A stretch of DNA of 39,276 nucleotides. Source: Clostridia bacterium (GTDB lineage: Bacteria; Bacillota; Clostridia; Oscillospirales; CAG-272). Under the pieces are notes generated by a model. It did no database searches. It was not told the DNA's origin and worked only from the letters and a program-made list of their open reading frames with translations. The translations under genes were made by a program, and so were the position numbers. This document shows positions 16,354 to 25,543 of the stretch, one piece after another (the first letter of the stretch is position 1; the number at the start of each line of letters is the position of its first letter). The stretch lies in assembly GCA_024404505.1 (NCBI GenBank), contig JAKSPU010000012.1:1-39276 (forward strand), read 5' to 3'.

Positions 16354-18822
16354 ATGAAGAAACTGTTTCTTGTCTGTAACGCACATATGGATCCCGTATG
16401 GCAGTGGAGATGGCACGAGGGGCTGGGCGCCGCACTGTCCACGTTCCGCGTGGCGGCTGATTTTTGCGAGCAGTACGACGGATTCGTGTTCTGCCATAAC
16501 GAGGCGCTGCTGTATGAGTGGACGGAACGATACGATCCCGTGCTGTTCGGACGGATCCGGCAGCTGGTCGCGGCCGGAAAATGGAGGATCATGGGCGGGT
16601 GGTATCTGCAGCCGGATTGCAATATGCCGTCCGGCGAGTCGATCCTCCGGCAGATCAAGACCGGCCGTGACTATTTCCGGGAGAAATTCGGCGTGACGCC
16701 GACAACGGCGGTCAGCCTCGACTGCTTCGGTCATTCAAAGGGCTTGGTCCAGATCCTCCGGAAAACGGGATACGACAGCTATCTCTTTATGAGACCGGAC
16801 CCCGGCACAGGGCTGCTTGACGACCTGCCGCAGAAATTCCGCTGGGAAGGGTATGCAGGCTACGCCGTCAAGGGATACCGCATCAATACGCCCTACAATA
16901 CGCTGTACGGTCACGCCGCCGAGACCGTTGCCGCGTATCTGAAAGAAAACAAGGACAGCGATTGCGACCTGATCCGGCTGTGGGGCATCGGTGACCACGG
17001 CGGCGGTCCCTCCCGTGTCGATCTTGAAAACATCAACCAGTTGATTGAGGACGTCAAGCCGGAGATAGAAGCGTCTCATTCCTGCCCCGAGGACTATATG
17101 GCCACGCTGGATATCGACACGCTGCCGCGCTTTGACCGTGATCTCAACCCGATCGACGCGGGGACGTATACCTCCATGCACAAGGTCAAGCAGCTGCACA
17201 GACGGCTGGAGGCAAGGCTGATGACGGCGGAGCGTGCCGCGTCTCTGTGTGATATGAACGGTCTTGCCGACTATCCGACGGAGGCGCTGACCGAGGCGTG
17301 GAAGGACCTTCTGTTCTGTGAATTCCACGACATCCTGCCCGGAACGAGCGTCAAGGCCGCGGAGGAGGATTCGATCCAGCGTCTGTACCACGGTCTGGAC
17401 ATCGCCGACGGGATCGTGACCCGGTCGCTGTACGCGCTGGCAGCGGGTCAGAAGCCCCCGAGGGACGGGGAGATCCCGCTGTTCGTGTTCAACACGCACC
17501 CGTACCCTGTCAAGGACGTATTCGAGTGCGAGTTTATGCTGGCGGATCAGAACTGGTCGGACAATTTCACGAGCGGGACCGTGTACTGCAACGGTCAGCC
17601 GCTGCCGACCCAGATGGAAAAGGAAGCCAGCAGTATGAACCTTGACTGGAGAAAGCGCGTATGCTTCGAGGCGGAGCTGCCGCCCATGTCGCTCTGCCGG
17701 TTCGACTGTAAGCTGGAGATCCTGCCGGAGAAGCCGTTCAGGATCATAGATATGACGCAGACACCGACGTATACGATCCGCAACGATGCGTACACGTGCG
17801 TGTTCGATACCGTAAGCGGGACACTCCGGTCGTTTGTCCTGAACGGCAGGGAATACGTCAGGGAAGGCTTCGGCGGGCTGGACGTCTATGCCGATACCTG
17901 CGACCCGTGGCTGATCAACGGAAAGGCCATCACGGAATACAAGGGCAGCTTCAGACCGCTGACGCCCGCGGAAGCGACCGCATACGCGGGAAGCGAGTCC
18001 GGTCAGGTCACGTCGATGCGGGTCGTGGAGGACGGAGACGCACGCACCTCTGTGGAGGTGCTGATGGGATACGGAGCTTCGCGCGCGAGGATCCTGTATA
18101 CGCTTCCGAAGCATTCCGCGGAGATCGGCATCGAGTATACGGTGCATTGGAACGAGCACGATACCATGCTGCGGGCCGTGATGCCGCATACGCTGAAGGC
18201 ACCGTCGTACACCGGTCAGGATATGTTCGGCAATAAACGTCTGACCGACGAGTACGAGATGGTCGCAGGACGGTACGTGATCGCGGACGACGGTGACTAT
18301 GCGATGGCCGTCATCAACGACAGCACGTACGGCATGATGCTGACGCCGGACGCCGTCCGTCCGAGTCTTCTGAGAGCGCCCACCTACACGAGCCATAAAA
18401 TAAACGACAGACTCCGTCTGCCGCTCGAGAGATACTATTCGAGAATGGATCAGGGCGAGCATACCTTCGGCTTCCGCGTCCTGTTCGGGACGAGCGGGGA
18501 GATCAACGAAACAGCCGATCAAAAAGCGCAGATCTTCAACGAATTCCCGTTTGCCGTGTCCGCGTTCTGCGCGGGACACGGAGACAAGATGTCCGGGAAT
18601 ATCGAGGTTGAAAATCTGCGCATGGATACCCTGAAGAGATCCGATGACGGAACTGGCTACGTGATGCGGCTGTACAACCCGCGGAGTACGCCCGTCGTCG
18701 GTGTCGTCCGATCCGGTCTGCTCGGGATCAACGCCGAGATCAGGCTGAACGGAATGGAATTTGAGACGGTGTACGTATCCAAGGGAGTATGCCGGAAGGT
18801 GGACACGATCACAGAACGGTAA
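16354..18822 (+). CDS. Alpha-mannosidase, GH38
   Basis: An 822-residue retaining zinc alpha-mannosidase acting in the cytosol on mannosyl oligosaccharides. Family marks are NAHMDPVWQWRW with metal ligands H11 and D13, the nucleophile D123 in SLDCFGHSKG, the bacterial GH38 motif GIGDHGGGPS, and CEFHDILPGTSV. The C-terminal half shows the usual beta-rich domains (for example LDVYADTCDPWL, GEHTFGFRVLFG). The start lies just after GGGAGG within the previous stop region, so it is translationally coupled. Its 3' end overlaps the convergent ROK gene by 14 bases. Other alpha-linked sugars are possible substrates. Confidence 0.9.
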   Translation: MKKLFLVCNAHMDPVWQWRWHEGLGAALSTFRVAADFCEQYDGFVFCHNEALLYEWTERYDPVLFGRIRQLVAAGKWRIMGGWYLQPDCNMPSGESILRQIKTGRDYFREKFGVTPTTAVSLDCFGHSKGLVQILRKTGYDSYLFMRPDPGTGLLDDLPQKFRWEGYAGYAVKGYRINTPYNTLYGHAAETVAAYLKENKDSDCDLIRLWGIGDHGGGPSRVDLENINQLIEDVKPEIEASHSCPEDYMATLDIDTLPRFDRDLNPIDAGTYTSMHKVKQLHRRLEARLMTAERAASLCDMNGLADYPTEALTEAWKDLLFCEFHDILPGTSVKAAEEDSIQRLYHGLDIADGIVTRSLYALAAGQKPPRDGEIPLFVFNTHPYPVKDVFECEFMLADQNWSDNFTSGTVYCNGQPLPTQMEKEASSMNLDWRKRVCFEAELPPMSLCRFDCKLEILPEKPFRIIDMTQTPTYTIRNDAYTCVFDTVSGTLRSFVLNGREYVREGFGGLDVYADTCDPWLINGKAITEYKGSFRPLTPAEATAYAGSESGQVTSMRVVEDGDARTSVEVLMGYGASRARILYTLPKHSAEIGIEYTVHWNEHDTMLRAVMPHTLKAPSYTGQDMFGNKRLTDEYEMVAGRYVIADDGDYAMAVINDSTYGMMLTPDAVRPSLLRAPTYTSHKINDRLRLPLERYYSRMDQGEHTFGFRVLFGTSGEINETADQKAQIFNEFPFAVSAFCAGHGDKMSGNIEVENLRMDTLKRSDDGTGYVMRLYNPRSTPVVGVVRSGLLGINAEIRLNGMEFETVYVSKGVCRKVDTITER

Positions 18823-19894
18823 AGAAGCGGTCGTATGCGGGGGTCGCGCTGATCAGCGTATCGGACGTGACCTTCCCCGCGACGATGATGGGTGTGTCCG
18901 ACATACTGCGCCGTGACAGCTCGCTTGCCAGCGTGTTGAGGATCGGGTCGTCCGGCGACTGGATGGAACCGGACAGGATGATCTTCTCGAACCGGAAAAG
19001 GTTGCAGGCGTTGGTCACGGCAATGCTCAGATACCGGGCTTCCTTCAGCACCGTTTCCGTGTCCTGTGAGGCACTGTTCCAATCCTCAAAGCCGGTGCCC
19101 TCCAGAAGGGCGGGAATAGAGGCATAACACTCGAGGCAGCCGATGTTGCCGCAGTTGCAGGGCTTGCCGTACGGATAGATGGAGGTGTGGCCCAGCTCGT
19201 TGTGTCCGCGGAAAATGCTCCCGTCGATCACGATGCCGGAGCCGATGCCCTCGTTGATCAGTACGGTCATATAATTGGCGCAGTCACGGGCATTCCCGAA
19301 ATACTTTTCCGAAAGAGCTACGGCGTTGGAGACGTTCTCCACGTATACCGGCACGTCGAATATACCGTCCAGCACGTCGCCGATCGGATAGTTGTGCCAC
19401 GCGTCAAAGTTGGGCGGGTTCAGGATCCTGCGCTGCTTCACGTCCACGGGACCGGGGGTCGTCACGCCGATGCCGACGATCTTGTCTGCCGTCGCGCCGC
19501 ACGCTGCCAGCAGTTCACATACCACGGACGCGATATCAGCCTTGAAGGATCGCGGCGTCGGGTACCCCTGCCGCAGGACGGACGAAAGCTCGGTGCCGGA
19601 CAGATCGATGATACCGGCAGACCAGCCGCATCTGGAAATATTGATGCCGAGGAAGAAGCGGGCCTTGTTGTTCAGGGCCAGATAGATCGGAGGCCTTCCG
19701 ATGGTCGGCTCCTCGGACGGGATCTCGTTCACGATGCCCTGACGGATCAGATTGTCGACGATGATCGTCACGGCTGCCTTCGTCAGCCCGGTCGTAGCCG
19801 CGAGACTTGCGCGGGAATGCTTGCCCTGACGGATACAATCGAGCAGCAGGCTCTGATTGTACAGCTTCATTTTGTTTGAATTCGTTGCTATCAT
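18809..19894 (-). CDS. ROK-family transcriptional regulator (NagC/XylR type)
   Basis: A 361-residue repressor with an N-terminal winged helix-turn-helix (about 10-60, SRASLAATTGLTKAAVTIIV) and a ROK sugar-binding domain: GIGVTTPGPV (141-150), H236 and the zinc motif C246-N-C248...C253-L-E-C256. The ROK kinase Asp (usually in N-D-x-x-A) is replaced: ENVSNA (186-191) has Val at that place, so it should sense but not phosphorylate sugar. The start at 19894 is chosen because MIATNSNKMKLYNQS matches the family N-terminus; an ATG at 19918 sits at the predicted transcription start. It is divergent from the GRE operon and probably controls it and itself. Confidence 0.88.
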   Translation of the reverse strand: MIATNSNKMKLYNQSLLLDCIRQGKHSRASLAATTGLTKAAVTIIVDNLIRQGIVNEIPSEEPTIGRPPIYLALNNKARFFLGINISRCGWSAGIIDLSGTELSSVLRQGYPTPRSFKADIASVVCELLAACGATADKIVGIGVTTPGPVDVKQRRILNPPNFDAWHNYPIGDVLDGIFDVPVYVENVSNAVALSEKYFGNARDCANYMTVLINEGIGSGIVIDGSIFRGHNELGHTSIYPYGKPCNCGNIGCLECYASIPALLEGTGFEDWNSASQDTETVLKEARYLSIAVTNACNLFRFEKIILSGSIQSPDDPILNTLASELSRRSMSDTPIIVAGKVTSDTLISATPAYDRFFTVL

Positions 19895-19911
19895 TTCAAT
19901 CACCGATCCAT

Positions 19912-19945
19912 TGTTCATTAAAGGTATTATACTATATGTTCATCA
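19912..19945. promoter_or_regulatory. Direct repeat TGTTCATYA, candidate ROK operator
   Basis: TGTTCATTA (19912-19920) and TGTTCATCA (19937-19945) are 25 bp apart and bracket the -10 box of the ROK gene in the very short divergent region (77 bases between the preferred starts). The site is suggestive only. Confidence 0.3.
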
Positions 19946-19954
19946 AAAAATCAA
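19926..19954 (-). promoter_or_regulatory. Promoter of the ROK regulator gene
   Basis: On the minus strand, TTGATT (19949-19954), a 17-base spacer and TATAAT (19926-19931) predict a transcript start near 19918. No equally good promoter for the plus-strand GRE operon is visible here; it must overlap this region or be weak and regulator-dependent. Confidence 0.65.
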
Positions 19955-19970
19955 CACGTTGAAGGCAAAA

Positions 19971-20684
19971 ATGATGATTTTACTGCATAAGGGCTTCAAT
20001 TATTCACAGGACGGCCCCGGAAACCGTCTGGTGTATCATCTGCAGGGCTGCAATTTCCGATGCAAATGGTGCTCGAATCCCGAAAGTATGACGGCTGCGC
20101 TCACGGACAAGGACGTCGGCACCGTATCTCCGGCGGAGATCATCGAGGAGGCGGTCTCCTGCCGTATGATGTTCTTTGACGGCGGGGGCGTCACGTTCAC
20201 GGGCGGTGAGCCGACGCTGTGGCATACGGAGCTGCTCGAAGCACTCCGGGGGCTGAAGCAGAACGGCATCGGTACGGCCATTGAGACCAACGGCTCGGAC
20301 GCAAGGCTCCATGAGCTGCTGCCGTACGTCGATACGCTGATGATCGACCTGAAGCACCCTTCGCGGGAGGAGCATATCCGCTGGACGGGCGCCGACAACC
20401 GGACCACGCTTGAGAATATCGGAACGATACTGGACAGCGGACGGCAGATCCTGATCCGGATCCCGCTGATACACGGGGTCAACGTGTGCCCGGATACGTA
20501 CTGCGCCTTCTTTGCCGGACACAATATGAGGAACGCGGCGATCGAGATCCTTCCGTATCACGAATACGGAAAAGGCAAATGGACGCTGCCCTATGAGATA
20601 GAAAACGGGTATGTGACACAGCAGGAGATCGACTGTATGAGGGACGCGTTCCGCAGCAGCGGTTACAGAATGATATCGACGTAA
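19971..20684 (+). CDS. Glycyl radical enzyme activating enzyme (radical SAM)
   Basis: A 238-residue activase that abstracts hydrogen from the glycyl residue of the GRE encoded next. The radical SAM cluster motif is C27-N-F-R-C31-K-W-C34, preceded by DGPGNRLVYHLQGC, and VTFTGGEPTLW is the SAM-binding GGE motif. Later MIDLKHP and ILIRIPLIHGVN match PflA-type activases. It lacks the extra ferredoxin-like Cys-rich insert of larger activases, as in PflA. Two adjacent ATGs (19971, 19974) follow GAAGG; either may serve. The stop is 12 bases before the GRE start, giving a 1:1 enzyme-activase operon. Confidence 0.92.
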   Translation: MMILLHKGFNYSQDGPGNRLVYHLQGCNFRCKWCSNPESMTAALTDKDVGTVSPAEIIEEAVSCRMMFFDGGGVTFTGGEPTLWHTELLEALRGLKQNGIGTAIETNGSDARLHELLPYVDTLMIDLKHPSREEHIRWTGADNRTTLENIGTILDSGRQILIRIPLIHGVNVCPDTYCAFFAGHNMRNAAIEILPYHEYGKGKWTLPYEIENGYVTQQEIDCMRDAFRSSGYRMIST

Positions 20685-20696
20685 AGGAGAAAGCAT

Positions 20697-23021
20697 ATGT
20701 TCAACGATGTATACGATGCCGAAAAGCTGACGAAAATGGCCAAAGCCGCGTTCAGATACGAGCGGTCGAGAAAGAGGCTCGACGGTTGGTTCCGCGCCGT
20801 GGAGTGGACGTGCGGGCTGGAAAACGCGTACGGGAACTGTACCCGGGAGATGAAAAAGGCGCTGACTCTCTGTGAGGTGATCCGCCGGATGCCGCTGGAG
20901 ATCTCCGACGATCAGGTCTTCGCCGGAACGCAGGACGACGCGTTCGCAAGGACCTACGCGCTGATCAACCCGATGTTCAAGGTCGAGAACTTCTGCGGCT
21001 ACTGTGATCCGACCGGCGTGTTCGGTGACATCGAGCCGAACGATGAGATCACGGCGGAGCGCATCGACCGGGTCAGACGCGCCTACGAGGAGACCGACTA
21101 CGTGAAAAAGCTGGGGGACGTGTACGCCGAATGTGAAAGCTCCACCAAGGAGGTCATCTGGTTTATCGAGCAGGTCACGGGACACCTGATCCCGGATTTC
21201 AGATACGCGCTGAAGCACGGTGTCGAGGCAATGAAGAACGAACTCGCGCACAAGCAGGGTGCGGGCTTCGACGCCTTTGCCGTGTCGCTTGACGCCGTCC
21301 TGATCCTGGCGGAACGGTATGCGTCTCTGGCCGAGTCGCTGGCGGCAGACGCCGCTCCGGAACGCGCGGAGCAGCTGAAGCTCCTCGCCGGAACGCTGCG
21401 CCGCGTCCCGCGGTACGGTGCCCGGGATCTGTACGAGGCGATCCAGTCCTTTATCCTCCTGTGGCAGGTCATGTGCGTAGAGCAGGCGCCCAATCCCTAC
21501 GCGTTCTCGGTCGGAAATGCCGACCGGATCTTTGAGCCCTACCGGAACGGCCTTGGCCGTGAGGACGCGGCGGCACTGTTCAAGCACTTTCTGGTGTTCT
21601 TCAACGTCGCGGACCGCAGCTGGGCCATCTCGCAGAACATCATCATCAGCGGGCGAGACGTGGACGGCACCGACCTGACGAATGAATGCACCTACGCGCT
21701 GCTCGACGCTTATTACGATATGAATCTGCCCCAGCCGATCCTGTCGGTGAAGCTCCACAGAAACACCCCCGAAAAGCTGTATCGTGAGATGGGCCGGTTC
21801 TTCTTCGGCGCCGGTGTGCTGACGCCCTCTTTGTTCAATGACGACGCCCTGTTCGAGGTGTTGGGTTCACATGGCGTGGATACCCGCGACCTGCCGGACA
21901 TCTCGATCGCCGGCTGTCAGGAGCCCCTGATCATGGGCAAGGACAACGGCAATACGACGAACAGCTGGCTGAACCTGCCGAAGGTGCTTGAGATGACGCT
22001 GACCGGCGGCGTCTCGACCGTCACGGGCGAAAAGCTTGCCGACGTCGCGCCCTGTCGGCTTGAAAACGTTCGGGAGGCCTTCTACCGGAATCTTGAGAGA
22101 TTCGTCGACGGGATGACGGACGCCGCGAACGGCGCGTCGCGCGCGCTGTCCGAGCTGCGTGTGCCGTTCCTCTCCTGCTTCATGGGCGGTCTCGATACCG
22201 GTATCGATACGAGGGACACGGAGCGGCAGGGAACAAAGTATAACGGCAGCGGCTGCCTGATCCACGGCATTTCCGTCGTTGCCGACAGCTTCGTCGCCAT
22301 CGACACGCTTCTCCGCGAAAGACCTTGGGACGCCGAGCGTCTGGTCGACGCGCTGAAGCATGATTTTGAGGGCTTCGAGGATCTGCGTGAGTTCCTGCTT
22401 TCCTGCGAGAAATTCGGCAATAACGCGGCGACTGTTGACAGGGAAGCGGCAGAGGTGCTGTCGAAGACTGCGGATATCGTCGCGGCGCGTAAGAATTACC
22501 TCGGCAATCCGTTCCGTCCCGATTTCAGCAGCCCCTCCACACATTTGCTGTACGGTTACTGGGTAGGCGCCACGCCGGACGGAAGAAAGTCCCGGGATAT
22601 GATCAACTACGGCGTCGACCCGCTGTACGGCAGCGCCGAGAACGGACTCGGCTTCCGTATGCTGTCCAATATGAAGCTGGATTTCTCGAAATGCGTCGGC
22701 GGATACGCCTCCCACCTCGGTGTTGACCCGAATCAGTTCCGTGGGAAGGACGACGCCGAGAAGGGACTTGAGTTCCGCAATCAGATCGTCAGACCGCTGT
22801 TCTTCAACGAACTGAAGACCGGCGTCTCCCCTTTCTACCTCTACGTCAACGTCACGACGCCGGAGATCCTGAGGAAGGTGCTGGCCGAGCCGGAGGTGTA
22901 TGCGCCGAGCGGCGTGTACATCATGCGGATCCACGGCACGTTCGTGAATTTCCTCGATCTGTCCCCGGCTATCCAGCAGGATATCATCACAAGACTTGAC
23001 CTGAAATCGACGAGGATCTGA
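20697..23021 (+). CDS. Glycyl radical enzyme of unknown substrate
   Basis: A 774-residue member of the pyruvate formate-lyase/diol dehydratase superfamily. Matching blocks are TGHLIPDF (161-168), the thiyl Cys in AGCQEP (C407, with E409 two residues on as in dehydratase-type members; PFL itself has Cys-Cys), VPFLSC, KYNGSGCLIHG, VADSF, FGNN, ATPDGRKS, and the C-terminal radical loop around G747, 27 residues from the end. The loop reads MRIHGTF rather than the usual RVxGY, so the residue after Gly is Thr, not Tyr. An eliminase or dehydratase on a sugar or polyol is inferred from C-x-E and from the adjacent sugar kinase and isomerase. AAAGGAGA precedes the start. It is not assignable to a named GRE class from sequence alone. 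Confidence 0.88.
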   Translation: MFNDVYDAEKLTKMAKAAFRYERSRKRLDGWFRAVEWTCGLENAYGNCTREMKKALTLCEVIRRMPLEISDDQVFAGTQDDAFARTYALINPMFKVENFCGYCDPTGVFGDIEPNDEITAERIDRVRRAYEETDYVKKLGDVYAECESSTKEVIWFIEQVTGHLIPDFRYALKHGVEAMKNELAHKQGAGFDAFAVSLDAVLILAERYASLAESLAADAAPERAEQLKLLAGTLRRVPRYGARDLYEAIQSFILLWQVMCVEQAPNPYAFSVGNADRIFEPYRNGLGREDAAALFKHFLVFFNVADRSWAISQNIIISGRDVDGTDLTNECTYALLDAYYDMNLPQPILSVKLHRNTPEKLYREMGRFFFGAGVLTPSLFNDDALFEVLGSHGVDTRDLPDISIAGCQEPLIMGKDNGNTTNSWLNLPKVLEMTLTGGVSTVTGEKLADVAPCRLENVREAFYRNLERFVDGMTDAANGASRALSELRVPFLSCFMGGLDTGIDTRDTERQGTKYNGSGCLIHGISVVADSFVAIDTLLRERPWDAERLVDALKHDFEGFEDLREFLLSCEKFGNNAATVDREAAEVLSKTADIVAARKNYLGNPFRPDFSSPSTHLLYGYWVGATPDGRKSRDMINYGVDPLYGSAENGLGFRMLSNMKLDFSKCVGGYASHLGVDPNQFRGKDDAEKGLEFRNQIVRPLFFNELKTGVSPFYLYVNVTTPEILRKVLAEPEVYAPSGVYIMRIHGTFVNFLDLSPAIQQDIITRLDLKSTRI

Positions 23022-23023
23022 GT

Positions 23024-24391
23024 ATGTTATTATTGGGACTTGACATAGGCACCACAAGCATCTGCGGCGGGCTGCTCGATACGGGATCCGGCAGCTTCGT
23101 CAATACCGTGACTCTGCCGAATGACGCCGCGGTACCCGCGGCACATGAATGGCAGAGGGAACAGGACGCGGAGCGGATCCTTGAGATCGTGGCAGACATT
23201 CCGGCCCGGCTCGGCGCCGATCCCGGAGAGATCGCGTCGATCGGCGTGACCGGACAGATGCACGGTATCGTGTACGTGGACGAAAACGGGCAGCCGCTGA
23301 GCCATCTGAGGACGTGGCAGGACGGCAGAGGCAGCCTCCCGTATCGGGACGGCCTGAGCTACGCCGCCTACATGAGCCGGGTGACGGGACACAAAGCTGC
23401 GACCGGCTATGGCAGCGTGACGCTGTTCTATGACACCGTGAATCATCTTGTTCCGGAAAACGCCGCCGGGATATGCACCATCCACGACCTCGCGGCCGCG
23501 GCGCTAACTCACACCCGTCCGGTCACGCACGCAACGGACGCGGCAAGCATGGGCCTTTACGACGCTTCACGGCACTGCTTTGATATGCAGGCCATCGAAC
23601 GGCTCGGACTGCCGTCCGCCTTGTTCCCGACGGTCGTTGGTGACGGATATATCTGCGGACGCTGCGCCGGAATCCCGGTCGCCTCCGCGATCGGAGACAA
23701 TCAGGCGAGCGTGCTGGGCGCGCTTGCCGATCCAGCGGACTCGCTGCTCGTCAACGTGGGCACCGGGAGCCAGATTTCCTGCGTCGTCCCGGCGTATACG
23801 GACGATCCTCGGGTGGATTGCAGACCCTTCTTTGACGGGCAGTACCTCATAGCAGGCTCGTCGCTGTGCGGCGGACGCGCGTATGCCATTCTGAAAAACT
23901 TCTTCGCGGACGTCGTCGGAAACGTGATCGGGAACGCGGATGCGGATATATATGCCGCCATGGCGCGTGCCGTCGGCACGGATCGCCGGAAGTCACCGCT
24001 GGAAGTGGATACCGCCTTCAGCGGTACGCGAGCAGACCCCGATAAGCGGGGATGTATCGCGTCCGTCGGCGTGGATAATTTCACGATGAAAAACCTGTGC
24101 GCCGGCGTGATGGACGGCATCGTCAACGAGCTGTACACGATGTACCGCGATATCGTACCGCTTCTCGGTGGAGAGAGGACACGTCTGGTGGGCTCCGGAA
24201 ACGGGATCAGGCTGAATCCCTCGCTCTGCGCGCGGTTTGAACGGGATTTCGGTATGAATATGAGTATCCTGGTCCATACGGAGGAGGCGGCATTCGGCGC
24301 GGCCCTTTACGGTGCGGTGTGTGCCGGCGTGTTTGATTCTGTCCGCGATGCACGAAAGCTGATACATTACAGGAGAGACGGAGAACAATGA
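23024..24391 (+). CDS. FGGY-family carbohydrate kinase, sedoheptulokinase-like
   Basis: A 455-residue FGGY kinase with the phosphate-binding start LLGLDIGTTS and the sedoheptulokinase-like blocks GVTGQMHGIVY, LRTWQDGR, GYGSVTLFY, IHDLAAAAL, TDAASMGLYD, GDNQASVLGAL and VNVGTGSQIS. It would phosphorylate a ketose or polyol, perhaps the product of the glycyl radical enzyme. It starts 2 bases after the GRE stop, and its own stop overlaps the next start (ATGA), so it is strongly coupled. Sedoheptulose specificity is only family resemblance; xylulose-, ribulose- or deoxyketose-type substrates are open. Confidence 0.85.
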   Translation: MLLLGLDIGTTSICGGLLDTGSGSFVNTVTLPNDAAVPAAHEWQREQDAERILEIVADIPARLGADPGEIASIGVTGQMHGIVYVDENGQPLSHLRTWQDGRGSLPYRDGLSYAAYMSRVTGHKAATGYGSVTLFYDTVNHLVPENAAGICTIHDLAAAALTHTRPVTHATDAASMGLYDASRHCFDMQAIERLGLPSALFPTVVGDGYICGRCAGIPVASAIGDNQASVLGALADPADSLLVNVGTGSQISCVVPAYTDDPRVDCRPFFDGQYLIAGSSLCGGRAYAILKNFFADVVGNVIGNADADIYAAMARAVGTDRRKSPLEVDTAFSGTRADPDKRGCIASVGVDNFTMKNLCAGVMDGIVNELYTMYRDIVPLLGGERTRLVGSGNGIRLNPSLCARFERDFGMNMSILVHTEEAAFGAALYGAVCAGVFDSVRDARKLIHYRRDGEQ

Positions 24392-25443
24392 CAGACAAGA
24401 AACTATGCGAATACCCCCTGTTTTTTGAGAAAAACCGCGTCGGCCGCGTCTATACCGGCGGCGCGCTCTTTGCGTCCTTTTACGGCGACGATTCGACCGA
24501 CGGCTTCCAACCAGAGGAATGGATCGCTTCATCGGTAAGAGCTATCAACAAGGACAGCCGTGACGAGCACGAGGGCGTGTCGCGGATCAGAGGAACGGAC
24601 ATATGGTTCGATACGCTTCTGAAGGAGAACACGCGGGAGATGCTCGGTGACCGGGAGACCTTCGGCGTCCTGACCAAAACGCTGGACAGCGCGATCCGTT
24701 TGCCGATCCAGGCACACCCGGACAAGGCTTTTTCGAGACGCTGTTTCAGCAGTGACTACGGCAAGGCGGAAGCCTGGCTCGTACTCGCCACAAGGCCCGG
24801 TGCCTGCATCTATTTCGGCTTTAAGGACGGGATCACCAAACAGCGGTTCTCCGATCTGGTGGAGGAAAGCCGGGAAGACAAAAACGTCATGGAGCCGTAC
24901 CTGAATCGCGTTGAAGTGAAGCCCGGCGACGTGTTCTTTGTTCCGGCCAAAATGGTCCACGCCATCGGCGCGGGGTGCCTGATCCTGGAAGTACAGGAGC
25001 CGACGGACTTTACGATCCAGCCCGAGTATTTCTGCGGGGACTATGAACTGAACGAGCAGGAAATGTACATAGGTCTGGATAAGGAGACGGCGCTGGACGT
25101 GTTTGACTATTCCTACTGCGGCGAAAAGACGGTCGCAATGGGCAGAAAGCAGCCGAAGATCACGAAGCGCGGGGAAGGGTATACCTATGAAACGCTGATC
25201 GGGTATGACGATACCCCCTGCTTCTCGCTCGGCAGATATAACCTGACCGCGTCGGACGTCCTGCTCGAGCATACCCCCGCGGTGTACGTCGTCACGGACG
25301 GCACGGGAGAGGTCAGGTGCGGCGAGCAGGTCATCCCCGTGCATAAGGGTGACTATTTCTTCCTGCCGTATGCTGCGCAGAATACGGTACTCAAAACCGC
25401 CTCGTATATTCAGGCTGCGGTCTGCCTTCCGCCGAGAAAGTGA
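24388..25443 (+). CDS. manA: Mannose-6-phosphate isomerase, class I
   Basis: A 351-residue zinc cupin isomerase interconverting mannose 6-phosphate and fructose 6-phosphate or a related pair. Zinc ligands are visible: Q108 and H110 in IQAHPDK, E128 in GKAEAW, H191 in PAKMVHAIGAG. The length is that of the short bacterial type. The ATG overlaps the kinase stop by 4 bases. It fits mannose released by the GH38 enzyme upstream, but in this operon it may instead isomerise the phosphorylated product of the kinase. A strong terminator follows. Confidence 0.88.
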   Translation: MTDKKLCEYPLFFEKNRVGRVYTGGALFASFYGDDSTDGFQPEEWIASSVRAINKDSRDEHEGVSRIRGTDIWFDTLLKENTREMLGDRETFGVLTKTLDSAIRLPIQAHPDKAFSRRCFSSDYGKAEAWLVLATRPGACIYFGFKDGITKQRFSDLVEESREDKNVMEPYLNRVEVKPGDVFFVPAKMVHAIGAGCLILEVQEPTDFTIQPEYFCGDYELNEQEMYIGLDKETALDVFDYSYCGEKTVAMGRKQPKITKRGEGYTYETLIGYDDTPCFSLGRYNLTASDVLLEHTPAVYVVTDGTGEVRCGEQVIPVHKGDYFFLPYAAQNTVLKTASYIQAAVCLPPRK

Positions 25444-25482
25444 GTCAACGACAGTTGTCAGTCGGCAGTCGGATGATAGAAT

Positions 25483-25527
25483 AAGTCCGGTAAAGGATCC
25501 GAAACGGATCCTTTACCGGACTTTTCC
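25483..25527 (+). terminator. Terminator of the GRE operon
   Basis: A perfect 18-bp stem (25483-25500 with 25506-25523), loop GAAAC and a short T run. The opposite strand also carries it for the convergent secreted-protein gene at 25544-27148. Confidence 0.85.
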
Positions 25528-25543
25528 GACTATTGGTGCGCGC

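Noticed and set aside
15363..16658. Long antisense open frames opposite the GH78, GH38, GRE, secreted-protein and GH71/99 genes (431-614 residues)
   Set aside because: They mirror strong coding genes in a GC-rich genome, lack ribosome sites and show no family motifs; their Arg/Val/Asp-rich composition is typical of shadow frames.
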